Shown piece by piece: positions 18,076 through 26,164 of a stretch of 34,944 bases of DNA. Origin of the DNA: Bacteroidia bacterium (lineage in GTDB: Bacteria > Bacteroidota > Bacteroidia > B-17B0 > Aurantibacillaceae). The translations under genes were made by a program, and so were the position numbers. The DNA lies in the NCBI GenBank assembly GCA_020846335.1, contig JADLED010000121.1:1-34944 (forward strand), read 5' to 3'. The notes beneath the pieces were generated by a model. That model did not search any database. It saw only the letters and a list, made by a program, of their open reading frames with translations, and had not been told where the DNA came from. The first letter of the stretch is position 1; the number at the start of each line of letters is the position of its first letter.

Positions 18076-18113
18076 AATCGCTAAAAAACCATGGTTAGCG
18101 ATTGGTAATTTTG
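18076..18113 (+). promoter_or_regulatory. Dyad abutting a TAATTTTG -7 box, upstream of the TonB-receptor operon
   Basis: A perfect 9-base inverted repeat, AATCGCTAA (18076-18084) and TTAGCGATT (18095-18103), has a 10-base spacer containing part of the palindrome AACCATGGTT. TAATTTTG, an exact TAnnTTTG match, begins two bases later at 18106. There is no -33 TTTG at the right distance. If this -7 box is used, transcription starts near 18120, which favours a translation start downstream of that point, such as the ATG at 18180. Confidence 0.4.
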
Positions 18114-18119
18114 CGCCAG

Positions 18120-20180
18120 ATGCAAAAAACGTCTATGCTCATAAGCAAAATACTGCGGTTTTTATCAAAAAAAACCGGGATGGTTGATTTTTCACCTTTT
18201 GGGTGTAAAGCCTTGCTATTGTTGACTTTTCTGGGTTCAATGAGCGTGTATTCACAAAACGATTCGGCTTCTTTAATTTTTAAAGCCGGTCTTCCTGAAA
18301 TCAAAGACATTTTACCCGATGCCGGCAGCGAAGATAAAATATCCATTGCCAGTTCGTTCGAATCAAGCATTTACGAGGCCCCGGGCATTATTACCGTTAT
18401 GACTGAAGAAGATATTAAAGCCAGTGGTTACAGGGATATTACCGACCTTTTAAATCAAATTCCCGGATTTAGCATGGCTTCCGACGTTCAAAACGGCATT
18501 TCGTTTGGTGTGCGCGGCAACTGGGCCGAAGAGGCCAAATTGCTGGTAATGGTGGATGGTATTTCGATAAACGAACTTTCCTATGGCACCTGCACTTTCG
18601 GGCAAAGGTTGCCTCTTATCAATATTAAACGGGTAGAGGTTATTCGTGGCGCGGGCTCGAGTAAATATGGCGGAACTGCCGCATTGGGTGTAATTAATAT
18701 TATTACCAAAGCAGGTCAGGAAGTGAGTGGCCACCGCCTTTCAACGAATTTGGGCCTGTCGGAAGGTAAATTCAGCCGGGGGAATATATCTTACAATTAT
18801 GGCGGACTTTTGCCGAATGGGGTTGAACTTACCACCATGGGTTCGATAAGCCGTGGGCATTTAAGCAATGTTAAGCTTAAACTAGCCGATTCGAGTCGGG
18901 TAAATTTTGGCGACTCTTCGCAAATTGATAACTCGGCCATTTACCTCACACTTCGCTACAAGGGCTATAAGTTTAAACAGTTTTACGAAAACCACAATTT
19001 CCAGTCGACCTACGAACCCATTTTTTCGCAGATTGTAAGTTCTATTTCGGAATTTGAAAAACTCTTTGAGCGCAAAAAAATTGACATTAACCTGAGTCTT
19101 AATTACAAACAACAAATTCCGTGGAACACTTTGTATGGTGACCCCTCCATATACGATGCACAGAATCTGGTAGCCAACCGTACACTAATTGCAGGCACTT
19201 TTAAAACCAAATTGCAAAAGCCTTATCAGTTATTATTGGGACTAAGCGCTTACTCTGATTTTATGCGCCACCAGCGCTTGGCTTACAAACTGACTAACGA
19301 CAAGCATTCGGCCCGCTACTTCGGGTTTTCGGGCTTTTTAGAAGCAACCTACCAAACCAATATTGCCAATTTTAACCTTGGCACCCGGCTCGAACAATAC
19401 GCCTACTTTTCGCCCAACCTGGCCCCCCGCCTTTCGGTTACAAAAAAATTTAATGTGTGGCACTACAAACTTATTTACAATCAGGCATATAAAATTCCTT
19501 CACTTCAAAACATTAATCTCGATTCAGATCAAAGCATGGTGCCCGAAATTATTAATGAGATACAGGCACAAATTGGCATGAACATAAAAAACTTTAATCT
19601 GTTAGCCACCTACTTTAACTCACGAATTAAAAATCTGATTATATATGGCTACAACAAAACCACCTTTGCCGAGAGTTATGTGAATTCGGGCGATCTTAAC
19701 AACCATGGCTTTGACCTTGAAGCGTATTACAAAACTAAACGGTTGCGCATTTCCACAACCTACAGCCATTACCAATTACTGAGCAGCACTGCTCCTGAAA
19801 TTTTTTGCGACACCAACAACATAAAAGCAGGCACACTTGGTTTGCCAGCCCACAAAATAAGCAGCCGCTTTAGCTATTCTTTTAATTCAAAAATCACTGT
19901 TAACCTTGCCTACGTTTATGAGTCGATGAAGGGGTCTTATGTGAGGGTGAATGCCAAAGCAATTCCGGAAATTTATGAAAAATTAATTTTTAAACCCACA
20001 CACAATGTCAACCTGGTTTGCAATATAGATAACCTTTATAAAAATACTGTTGATTTAAGTATTGGCGTTTACAATTTATTAAACACCAAACTAAGTTACC
20101 TGTATCCGTTTGACGCGGGCTATCAGCCATTGTATGGCATGGGAACTGAACTAATGGTGCACTTAAAACTTAAATTTTAG
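18120..20180 (+). CDS. TonB-dependent outer-membrane receptor
   Basis: About 686 residues from the ATG at 18120; ATGs at 18135 and 18180 are alternatives, and the one at 18180 puts the signal peptide ('CKALLLLTFLGSMSVYSQ') close to the N-terminus. The plug domain is clear: 'APGIITVMTEEDIKASGYRDITDLLNQIPGF', then 'GVRGNWAEEAKLLVMVDGISIN' and 'IKRVEVIRGAGSSKYGGTAALGVINIITK'. The remainder is a short barrel ending in 'GMGTELMVHLKLKF' with the C-terminal Phe. There is no carboxypeptidase-like N-terminal domain, no SusD partner and no TonB-interacting sigma/anti-sigma signalling extension. The ligand is unknown. It is one base upstream of the TPR-phosphatase gene and starts the longest signalling operon, an odd place for a plain transporter. 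Confidence 0.88.
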   Translation: MQKTSMLISKILRFLSKKTGMVDFSPFGCKALLLLTFLGSMSVYSQNDSASLIFKAGLPEIKDILPDAGSEDKISIASSFESSIYEAPGIITVMTEEDIKASGYRDITDLLNQIPGFSMASDVQNGISFGVRGNWAEEAKLLVMVDGISINELSYGTCTFGQRLPLINIKRVEVIRGAGSSKYGGTAALGVINIITKAGQEVSGHRLSTNLGLSEGKFSRGNISYNYGGLLPNGVELTTMGSISRGHLSNVKLKLADSSRVNFGDSSQIDNSAIYLTLRYKGYKFKQFYENHNFQSTYEPIFSQIVSSISEFEKLFERKKIDINLSLNYKQQIPWNTLYGDPSIYDAQNLVANRTLIAGTFKTKLQKPYQLLLGLSAYSDFMRHQRLAYKLTNDKHSARYFGFSGFLEATYQTNIANFNLGTRLEQYAYFSPNLAPRLSVTKKFNVWHYKLIYNQAYKIPSLQNINLDSDQSMVPEIINEIQAQIGMNIKNFNLLATYFNSRIKNLIIYGYNKTTFAESYVNSGDLNNHGFDLEAYYKTKRLRISTTYSHYQLLSSTAPEIFCDTNNIKAGTLGLPAHKISSRFSYSFNSKITVNLAYVYESMKGSYVRVNAKAIPEIYEKLIFKPTHNVNLVCNIDNLYKNTVDLSIGVYNLLNTKLSYLYPFDAGYQPLYGMGTELMVHLKLKF

Positions 20181-20181
20181 C

Positions 20182-21567
20182 GTGTTAAAAAACACATACA
20201 TACTTTTATTTTCTTTGCTCATTTTACTGGGTAAAGCACAGTATTTTGATACGGAAACCTATTTGGCTCAAAATGTTAATGCCAGCAGTTACAGCAGTTC
20301 TGCGGGACTCAACAAAATCATTCAAGACATAAAAAAAAGCGACAACAACAGTATTATACGTGCTTTAGAAGAACTAAACACCGATAGCCTGAGTGGCTCT
20401 GACAAAGCAAAATTTTACCTTTTGAAGTCGGCTTACTATTCAAAAACACGCAACTTCAAATCCGCACTCGAAAATTCTCTACTCGCCCTGCGTTTATCAC
20501 AAAAAAGCAATTTCAGCTATTTAAGCGAGTTGGCACTGTTGATGCAGTCCACTATTTATTATAAGCTTAACGCCAGTAAAAACATCACTGCATTAAGTCT
20601 TAACTCAGTGGATAATCCGGAAATCTCATTCCAGCTAAATTATCTTCTGGCGCAATCTTACCTTAAACTAAACGAGTACGAAAGCGGTAAAACCACCTGT
20701 CAACGAATATTTGAAAGCCACACTCTTAGTAAATACGACCACATACAAACTCTGAAAGTACAAGCTGCTTTATTGGGCAAATTGCAGGAATACAAGGTAG
20801 CACTGCAAACAATGTACCGTATTGACAGTTTACTAGATAACATTAAAACCCAGCCATTTACCGCAGTTAGTAATAGCAAACTTGTTTACGTTGGCCTTAA
20901 TAATCAGAGTTTCGATAAAAAAATATTGAACGAACAGTTCGTAAGTAAAAACAACATAGGCTTTTTACTTATAAAAATTAAAGAAGCCGATAAAGCCGAA
21001 ACGTTTTTCAACAGCGCTCTTAAAGTTGCCAGAGCTGGTGGTCACCGGCAATCGGAGCTCGAGGCCGAAAAAAACATTGGCTTGTGCAACACCCTCTCTA
21101 AAAGATTTAGCAAGGCCGAAGACCATTATCTGATTGCAGAAAAAATAGGGGCCACACTCAACAACCCTAATCAACAATCGGAGTTATTGTGTATCCGCGC
21201 AAAAAATTACTACCTGTTAAACAACCTTTCAAGAGCCCGCGAATTGTGTAACACCTCCGTTGATCTGGCTCAGGCCAACAACAATTACAATCAGCTTTCG
21301 CAAAGCTACTCGGTGCTGGCAGAAATTAACGCCTTTGTGGGCGATATTCAAAAAGCAGCCCACTACTCTGAACTGGCCAAAGAAAACATGGAAAAAGCCA
21401 GCAGGGAAAGCGCAAAGTATGACAACGAAGACCGCGCCAATGTACTGAAAGACGAAGTTGCCAACGATGTGTTTTCGAAAGAAAAGGCCGAATTGGAGTT
21501 AATTCAGTTAAAGCTCGAGGCCACCAAACGCTATCAGGAACTTGAAATTATTAAACGCGAAAACTAG
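20182..21567 (+). CDS. TPR/coiled-coil sensor part of an interrupted SpoIIE phosphatase
   Basis: GTG start one base after the receptor stop; 461 residues up to a TAG at 21565-21567. A signal peptide (~1-18, 'LLFSLLILLGKAQ') is followed by TPR-like helical repeats (~70-400), for example 'DKAETFFNSALKVARAGGHRQ', 'KAEDHYLIAEKIGATLNNPNQQ' and 'ARELCNTSVDLAQANNNYNQ'. A coiled coil ('ELELIQLKLEATKRYQELEI') begins and is cut by the stop. Past the TAG the same frame stays open and continues the coiled coil, then a TM segment and a SpoIIE domain, the normal layout of TPR-SpoIIE sensors in this phylum. This is therefore the N-terminal part of one 872-codon gene (20182-22800). On its own it would be an exported TPR protein with no membrane anchor and no output domain. 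Confidence 0.8.
   Translation: MLKNTYILLFSLLILLGKAQYFDTETYLAQNVNASSYSSSAGLNKIIQDIKKSDNNSIIRALEELNTDSLSGSDKAKFYLLKSAYYSKTRNFKSALENSLLALRLSQKSNFSYLSELALLMQSTIYYKLNASKNITALSLNSVDNPEISFQLNYLLAQSYLKLNEYESGKTTCQRIFESHTLSKYDHIQTLKVQAALLGKLQEYKVALQTMYRIDSLLDNIKTQPFTAVSNSKLVYVGLNNQSFDKKILNEQFVSKNNIGFLLIKIKEADKAETFFNSALKVARAGGHRQSELEAEKNIGLCNTLSKRFSKAEDHYLIAEKIGATLNNPNQQSELLCIRAKNYYLLNNLSRARELCNTSVDLAQANNNYNQLSQSYSVLAEINAFVGDIQKAAHYSELAKENMEKASRESAKYDNEDRANVLKDEVANDVFSKEKAELELIQLKLEATKRYQELEIIKREN
21565..21567 (+). other. In-frame amber stop splitting the TPR-SpoIIE gene
   Basis: Codon 462 is TAG, between '...EIIKREN' and 'VKESNLIAQKLE...'. A single C-to-T change from CAG (Gln) would give it, as would one change from AAG or GAG. 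TAG ends several intact genes here (12622, 20180, 28092, 31994), so it is a normal stop in this organism. Confidence 0.85.
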
Positions 21568-21633
21568 GTTAAAGAGTCGAACCTGATTGCACAAAAACTC
21601 GAAAGTGAAAAATCGCAACAAGCGCTCCTTATT

Positions 21634-22800
21634 GTGAAACGCGAACTGGAAGCCCTCAACCAGATTAAAGAGCTGGAAGAAATGAAAAAAGACCGCGCTA
21701 TTAAAATTCTGGAAAATAAAAACAGTCAAACAAAAATACGCCTGCTTCGCAAACAAAAAAAACTCGACGACGAGATTAAAATGCAACGCGAAAAAGATGT
21801 GATACTGGCCAAAAGCCGCGAACGCAACCTTGGTATTTTTTTGGCTATTTCGCTTATTATTACCGGCCTGATTGTGTTTTTGCTTTACCGCAACGTGCGC
21901 AATGCCCGGGCCATTAAATCGGCAAACATGAAGCTGGAACAACTTACCGAAAATTTAAAAGCCTCCAACACAGCCATTGAAAACACCCTGCAGGAAGTAA
22001 ATGCCAAAAACGAAATCATTGAATTAAAAAATTCGCAAATTTTAGAAAGTATTAACTACGCCAAACGCATTCAGGAAGCCAGTTTGCCTAAAACCGACGA
22101 GCTGGCGGCTATTGCCAAAGATAGTTTTGCACTTAACAAACCTAAAGACATTATCAGCGGAGACTTTTACATTGTATCTGCATTTACCGATCAACAAAAT
22201 CAAGTGTTTGATGTTTACATTGTAGGCGATTGCACAGGCCATGGGGTGCCCGGTGCCATGCTTAGCTTGTTGTGCAGTAGTTTGGTAAGACAATCCATGA
22301 AAATGAGTAATATTACCAAACCTGCCGAATTGCTTAACGATGTGAACGAAAGGCTACGCAGTTTTTTCAGAAACAAAGAAGACGACAGTTTTAAAGATGG
22401 CATGGACATTGCCTGCTGCGTGCTTGACAAAAAAAACAGGAAACTTTATTTTTCAGGAGCCGGTCGACCCTTGTTATGCATCAGAAAGAAGGAAACCATT
22501 GAACTAAAAGGCGAAAAACATCACATCGGTTTTTCTAACACCAGCTATGATTTTAACGACCAGGAGTTGGAATTGCAAAGCGGCGATTCGGTTTATCTTT
22601 TTACCGACGGATTTACCGACCAGTTCAACGGCACTACCCGCAAACGCTTTATGACCAAGGGCCTCAAAGAACTTTTGTGCGCCATTCAGCACGAACCTAT
22701 GAAGAATCAGGAAAAAATACTGGACAAGGCATTTGAAGACTGGCGGGGAGAATATGTACAAATGGACGACGTGTGCGTTTTGGGAATAAGAATTGAATAA
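21634..22800 (+). CDS. SpoIIE-type PP2C phosphatase, coiled-coil/TM/catalytic part of the interrupted gene
   Basis: This is in the same frame as the TPR part. The first usable starts after the TAG are a GTG at 21634 and an ATG at 21682, neither with an obvious ribosome site. It carries a long coiled coil, one TM segment (21829-21888, 'LGIFLAISLIITGLIVFLLY'), a second coiled coil, the linker 'INYAKRIQEASLP', and a complete SpoIIE/PP2C domain: 'ISGDFYI', 'VGDCTGHGVPGAMLSLL', 'KDGMDIACCVL', 'FTDGFTDQFNG' and 'QMDDVCVLGI'. All expected metal-binding acidic residues seem to be kept, so the catalytic end has not decayed. If made separately it would be a membrane phosphatase without its sensor. SiaB and SiaC genes follow at once. 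Confidence 0.8.
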   Translation: MKRELEALNQIKELEEMKKDRAIKILENKNSQTKIRLLRKQKKLDDEIKMQREKDVILAKSRERNLGIFLAISLIITGLIVFLLYRNVRNARAIKSANMKLEQLTENLKASNTAIENTLQEVNAKNEIIELKNSQILESINYAKRIQEASLPKTDELAAIAKDSFALNKPKDIISGDFYIVSAFTDQQNQVFDVYIVGDCTGHGVPGAMLSLLCSSLVRQSMKMSNITKPAELLNDVNERLRSFFRNKEDDSFKDGMDIACCVLDKKNRKLYFSGAGRPLLCIRKKETIELKGEKHHIGFSNTSYDFNDQELELQSGDSVYLFTDGFTDQFNGTTRKRFMTKGLKELLCAIQHEPMKNQEKILDKAFEDWRGEYVQMDDVCVLGIRIE

Positions 22801-22810
22801 CATAAACACC

Positions 22811-23365
22811 ATGATAATACAAAACAACCAACTCTCATCATTACTCACTAAAATAGCCGAAAAAGAGGCTGTTACCGATTTTCTTGTGACACTTCACGGG
22901 CATTTTAATCAGGACGTGGTAATGGCTACGGTTAAACTTATTGAAGACAAATGTGTTGAGTTAAACTATTCGAGCTCGTTAACCACCCGCATAAAAATGG
23001 TAAGTGTTGAAATATTGCAAAACATAAGCAAGCATCAACACCTTTCGGATGAGGTTTTGCCGTATTTTGTAATGGGCACCATACCCAACGGTGTTAGCAT
23101 CTATTCGGGCAACATGGTTACCAATGCCGCAAAAAATTTAATAAGCGATCGCTTAACTGTTTACAGCGGCTTTGACAGGGACCAACTAAAAAGTTTTTAC
23201 CGCGATAGTTTAAAAAACACTCATATTTCTGAAACAGGTAATGCCGGCATTGGCTTGCTGGACATTGTTTACAGGTCGAACCAACAAGTGGAGTTCAGCT
23301 TCCATGATTATAACAGCGAATTGTATTACTTCGGACTAAACGTAAGTATTAAGAATAATAAATAA
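22811..23365 (+). CDS. SiaB-family protein kinase (DUF6272), copy 1
   Basis: 184 residues from the ATG at 22811; an in-frame TTG at 22793 overlaps the previous stop and is less likely. It is a GHKL-type ATPase fold of the SiaB group: the N-box 'VEILQNISKH' (Glu67, Asn71, His75) and the glycine loop 'ETGNAGIGLLDI' (Gly143, Gly146, Gly148) are preserved, with the family segment 'FYRDSLKNTHIS' just before the loop. In Pseudomonas SiaB is the Ser/Thr kinase for SiaC. Its partner is probably the SiaC-type protein encoded six bases downstream, opposed by one of the SpoIIE phosphatases. It has no TM or sensor domain, so control must come from binding partners. Confidence 0.82.
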   Translation: MIIQNNQLSSLLTKIAEKEAVTDFLVTLHGHFNQDVVMATVKLIEDKCVELNYSSSLTTRIKMVSVEILQNISKHQHLSDEVLPYFVMGTIPNGVSIYSGNMVTNAAKNLISDRLTVYSGFDRDQLKSFYRDSLKNTHISETGNAGIGLLDIVYRSNQQVEFSFHDYNSELYYFGLNVSIKNNK

Positions 23366-23371
23366 AAAAAC

Positions 23372-23728
23372 ATGTTTAAACTAGAAAAAACAAACCATAC
23401 ACCGGAAATTATTATTGAACCCGGTCTTTTTAAAATGTCGGGAATTTGCACACCCGAAAATCCGCCCAAATTTTTTATGCAGTTTCACGATGATTTGGTT
23501 AATTCCATTAACAGCTCTGCCAGTTACGAATTGTTATTTCATCTCGACTACTTTAATACCGGAGCCTCTAAGTGTCTGCTCAATCTTTTTAAATTAATTA
23601 ATGATCAGGTTAAAAACCCTCAGGTGAAGGTAGTGTGGACCTACGAGCAGGGCGATGACGAAATGAAAGAGTCGGGAGAATTGTTTGCCGAAATAACTGA
23701 ACTACCCTTTGAATACTCAGAAATTTAA
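23372..23728 (+). CDS. SiaC-family (DUF1987) regulatory phosphoprotein, copy 2
   Basis: A 118-residue protein with 'FKMSGICTPENPPKFFMQF' (the P-E-N element) and 'LDYFNTGASKCLLNLFKLI', placing Thr63 at the predicted phosphorylation position. The two other copies have an F-[YF] followed by a conserved Trp; here the segment reads 'FFMQFHDDLV' without the Trp, so the effector-binding face may differ. It follows SiaB copy 1 by six bases and precedes the FIST gene by 11, well inside the operon. The phosphatase partner is most likely the TPR-SpoIIE protein encoded just before SiaB. Confidence 0.82.
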   Translation: MFKLEKTNHTPEIIIEPGLFKMSGICTPENPPKFFMQFHDDLVNSINSSASYELLFHLDYFNTGASKCLLNLFKLINDQVKNPQVKVVWTYEQGDDEMKESGELFAEITELPFEYSEI

Positions 23729-23739
23729 TACAAGTTGCT

Positions 23740-24873
23740 ATGAAATCAGTTCAACACCAATGGGAAAATGGCCGCTGGAATAATTCCGGAGAGGCTTCCA
23801 ACAATGCACAAGCCCAATTGTGTCTTGTATTTGGCTCACGCCCAACCCTCGAAGCCAATCCCGATTATTACACACAACTTCGTGCCTTTTACCCCAAAGC
23901 CGAAATTGTAACCACCAGCACGGCGGGTAATATTGTAAACGAATCCATGCTGGATGAAACCATACTTGCCACATCGGTTCTGTTTGAAAAAACAAAATTA
24001 AAATCGGCCAGCTTTCAGTTAAACTTAACAGATGATGTAACACTGGGGAAGGAAATTGCCCGGCATTTTGATGCCCCTGACCTCGCCTACATTCTGGTAC
24101 TAAGCTGTTCGGGCATTAATGCAGGCAGTATTTTAGCGGGCCTCAACAATGTACTTAAAGGGCGCGTACCCGTTTCGGGTGGTGTGGCCGGCGACGACAC
24201 CCGCTTTGAAAAAACACTTGTTGGACTTAACAACGAGCTAAGCAGCAGTCAGATTGTGGCTGTGGCCATGTATGGCAATGCCATTAAAATTGGTCACGGA
24301 TCTAAAGGTGGATGGGATACTTTTGGGCCACGCCGAAAAATTACCAAATGCAATGGCAATATTTTATTTGAAATTGATAATAAACCTGCGCTGAATTTGT
24401 ACCGCGAATATCTGGGCGATAAGGCCAATGAATTGCCCGCTTCGGCATTGTTGTTCCCTTTTGCCATAATAGACCCCGAAACCAAAGAACAAATAGTTAG
24501 GGGTGTTCAAAACATTGATGAAGAAAAAAACGCCTTGATTTTGTATGCGGATGTTAATGAAGGCGACACCCTGCAGTTAATGCGTTGCGATTTTGATCGG
24601 TTAATAGATGGGGCGGGCAATTCGGCACGCGAAACATTTTTAAATAACAACAACGCCTCGCCCGAACTGGCTCTGCTCATTAGCTGCATTGCCCGCCGTT
24701 TGGTGCTGGGTCAGTTAACCGAAGAAGAATTGGTTGAAACCCGTAAAGCCCTTGGGCCAAACCCCACTATTTGCGGATTTTATTCCTATACTGAATTGTC
24801 GCCCGTTGTTGGCGATAATGCCTGCCACCTTCACAATCAAACCATGACAATAACCACTTTCAGAGAAGAATAA
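23740..24873 (+). CDS. FIST-domain sensory protein
   Basis: A 377-residue soluble protein with both FIST domains. FIST_N (~25-215) includes 'VFGSRPTLEANPDYYTQLRAFYPKAEIVTTSTAGNI' and 'GRVPVSGGVAGDD'. FIST_C (~220-365) ends in 'TICGFYSYTELSPVV...CHLHNQTMTITTF', the strongly conserved tail. FIST proteins are thought to bind small ligands, amino acids being the usual suggestion, and to sit beside or be fused to histidine kinases or methyl-accepting proteins. The histidine kinase gene starts two bases after its stop, so the two are probably one split sensor kinase. There is no signal peptide, so sensing should be cytoplasmic. Confidence 0.93.
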   Translation: MKSVQHQWENGRWNNSGEASNNAQAQLCLVFGSRPTLEANPDYYTQLRAFYPKAEIVTTSTAGNIVNESMLDETILATSVLFEKTKLKSASFQLNLTDDVTLGKEIARHFDAPDLAYILVLSCSGINAGSILAGLNNVLKGRVPVSGGVAGDDTRFEKTLVGLNNELSSSQIVAVAMYGNAIKIGHGSKGGWDTFGPRRKITKCNGNILFEIDNKPALNLYREYLGDKANELPASALLFPFAIIDPETKEQIVRGVQNIDEEKNALILYADVNEGDTLQLMRCDFDRLIDGAGNSARETFLNNNNASPELALLISCIARRLVLGQLTEEELVETRKALGPNPTICGFYSYTELSPVVGDNACHLHNQTMTITTFREE

Positions 24874-24875
24874 AC

Positions 24876-25766
24876 ATGGAACGCAATTTTTCCGACAGAC
24901 TGCTTCAATCGCAACTAAAAAAAGTACCGGATGGAGACATTTATTCCAAAGAAGGAATTGATGCCTTTTTAAAGATGGTAAACGAAGCCTATACCGGCTT
25001 TGAAGAGGAAAGGCGCTTAAACAAACACATTGAAAGCCTGAGCAACCACGAGTTGGAAGTTGCCAACGAAGAACTGAGAAATAAAAACGATTTTCTCGAC
25101 AGCTTTAATCACGGCATGGCTCACGATATTAAAAACCACACATCCAACATTATTGGGCTTATTACCATGCTTCGTAAATACCACGGGCGCAATGATGCAA
25201 AAATGATTGGTACCATTATCGAAAAACTCGACCTTTCGGCCAACCAGTTAACCGCCATTGTACAGGGCTTTTTATACCTGTCCAGAGCCGAAGCCAATAT
25301 TGATAATCAGTTTGCTGTTATTAACGAAGACGAGGTTACTACGGCGATTAATGCCGAAACGCTTTTTCTTACCATGGGAAAAGACTGCAGGATTAATTAC
25401 CGCTTCGAGATTAACGAATTGTTTTTTTCGTTTCACGTTATCAAAATTATTTTCGTTAACCTCATTTCCAACTCGATTAAATTTTCTAAAAAAAACGAAC
25501 CCATCATCATTGATGTATCGCTCATTCAAACCCCGGCAGGCATTGAACTTTTAGTAAAAGACAACGGTTTGGGTATGAACCTTAGCGACCCCGATAACAA
25601 AATTTTTGAACTGTTTAACCGCACCGGTGATACCCGCATGGTAAAGGGCACCGGCGTTGGCTTGTTTATGATTAAAAAAATAGTTGACCGCCACGCCGGC
25701 AAGGTAGCGGTTGACAGCGAATTAGGTAAAGGCACAATTTTTAAAATAGAAATTCCAATAAAATAA
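24876..25766 (+). CDS. Soluble histidine kinase (partner of FIST protein)
   Basis: A 296-residue kinase with no TM segment. A helical, coiled-coil-like N-terminus (~1-75, rich in Glu) precedes the DHp motif 'HGMAHDIKNHTSNIIGL' with phospho-acceptor His83. The ATPase domain shows the N-box 'NLISNSIKFSKKNEP', G1 'VKDNGLGMNLSD', an F-box region 'IFELFNRTG' and G2 'GTGVGLFMIKKIVDRH', ending in 'GKGTIFKIEIP'. It should autophosphorylate on His and pass phosphate to the receiver protein encoded nine bases downstream. Without its own sensor domain it probably takes input from the FIST protein. It sits between SiaC copy 2 and the receiver, an insertion absent from the second module. Confidence 0.92.
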   Translation: MERNFSDRLLQSQLKKVPDGDIYSKEGIDAFLKMVNEAYTGFEEERRLNKHIESLSNHELEVANEELRNKNDFLDSFNHGMAHDIKNHTSNIIGLITMLRKYHGRNDAKMIGTIIEKLDLSANQLTAIVQGFLYLSRAEANIDNQFAVINEDEVTTAINAETLFLTMGKDCRINYRFEINELFFSFHVIKIIFVNLISNSIKFSKKNEPIIIDVSLIQTPAGIELLVKDNGLGMNLSDPDNKIFELFNRTGDTRMVKGTGVGLFMIKKIVDRHAGKVAVDSELGKGTIFKIEIPIK

Positions 25767-25774
25767 GGTGTATT

Positions 25775-26164
25775 ATGAGTTACAAAAAAATAATATTAGT
25801 TGACGACAATCCCACCACCATCTTCTATAACCAGGACGTGGTGTCGGATTTTTGCCCGGGGGCTGAAATTATGGCTTTTGAAAATCCGATTGAATTTATT
25901 GCTGCTTACGGCGAAAGTCTTCATAAGGAAGAAGAGGCTATGCTGCTGCTGCTCGACATAAACATGCCCCTGAAACTGGGCTACGAAGTGTTGGAAGAAC
26001 TGGAAGAAACGCACGACAATTTGGATAACCTGCATGTGTTGATGGTAACATCTTCTAACCTCCGAAACGATGTGGAAAAATCGTCGCGCTTTTTATGCGT
26101 GGTGGGATATATTGAAAAACCGCTTACTGTTGCAAAAATTAATAAGGTTTTAAATGGCTTCTGA
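25775..26164 (+). CDS. Stand-alone receiver-domain response regulator, copy 1
   Basis: A 129-residue CheY-like receiver with Asp10/Asp11, phospho-acceptor Asp61 in 'LLLLDINMP', Thr92 and Lys115 in 'YIEKPLT'. No output domain is attached, so it must act by protein contact or as a phosphate relay. Its gap-free alignment with the receiver at 28114 has about 69 identical positions of 129 by hand count. It lies just after the histidine kinase gene, its likely donor. Its last 11 bases overlap the start of the first STAS-like gene, suggesting that the two proteins are made in equal amounts and may bind each other. Confidence 0.92.
   Translation: MSYKKIILVDDNPTTIFYNQDVVSDFCPGAEIMAFENPIEFIAAYGESLHKEEEAMLLLLDINMPLKLGYEVLEELEETHDNLDNLHVLMVTSSNLRNDVEKSSRFLCVVGYIEKPLTVAKINKVLNGF

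Noticed and set aside
21565..21567. Genome-wide reassignment of TAG to an amino acid
   Set aside because: TAG is the natural end of several well-conserved genes here (LytTR regulator, TonB receptor, SiaC copy 3, AsmA-like protein).
22793..22810. TTG start for SiaB copy 1
   Set aside because: An ATG 18 bases later gives a normal length, and the TTG overlaps the previous stop codon.
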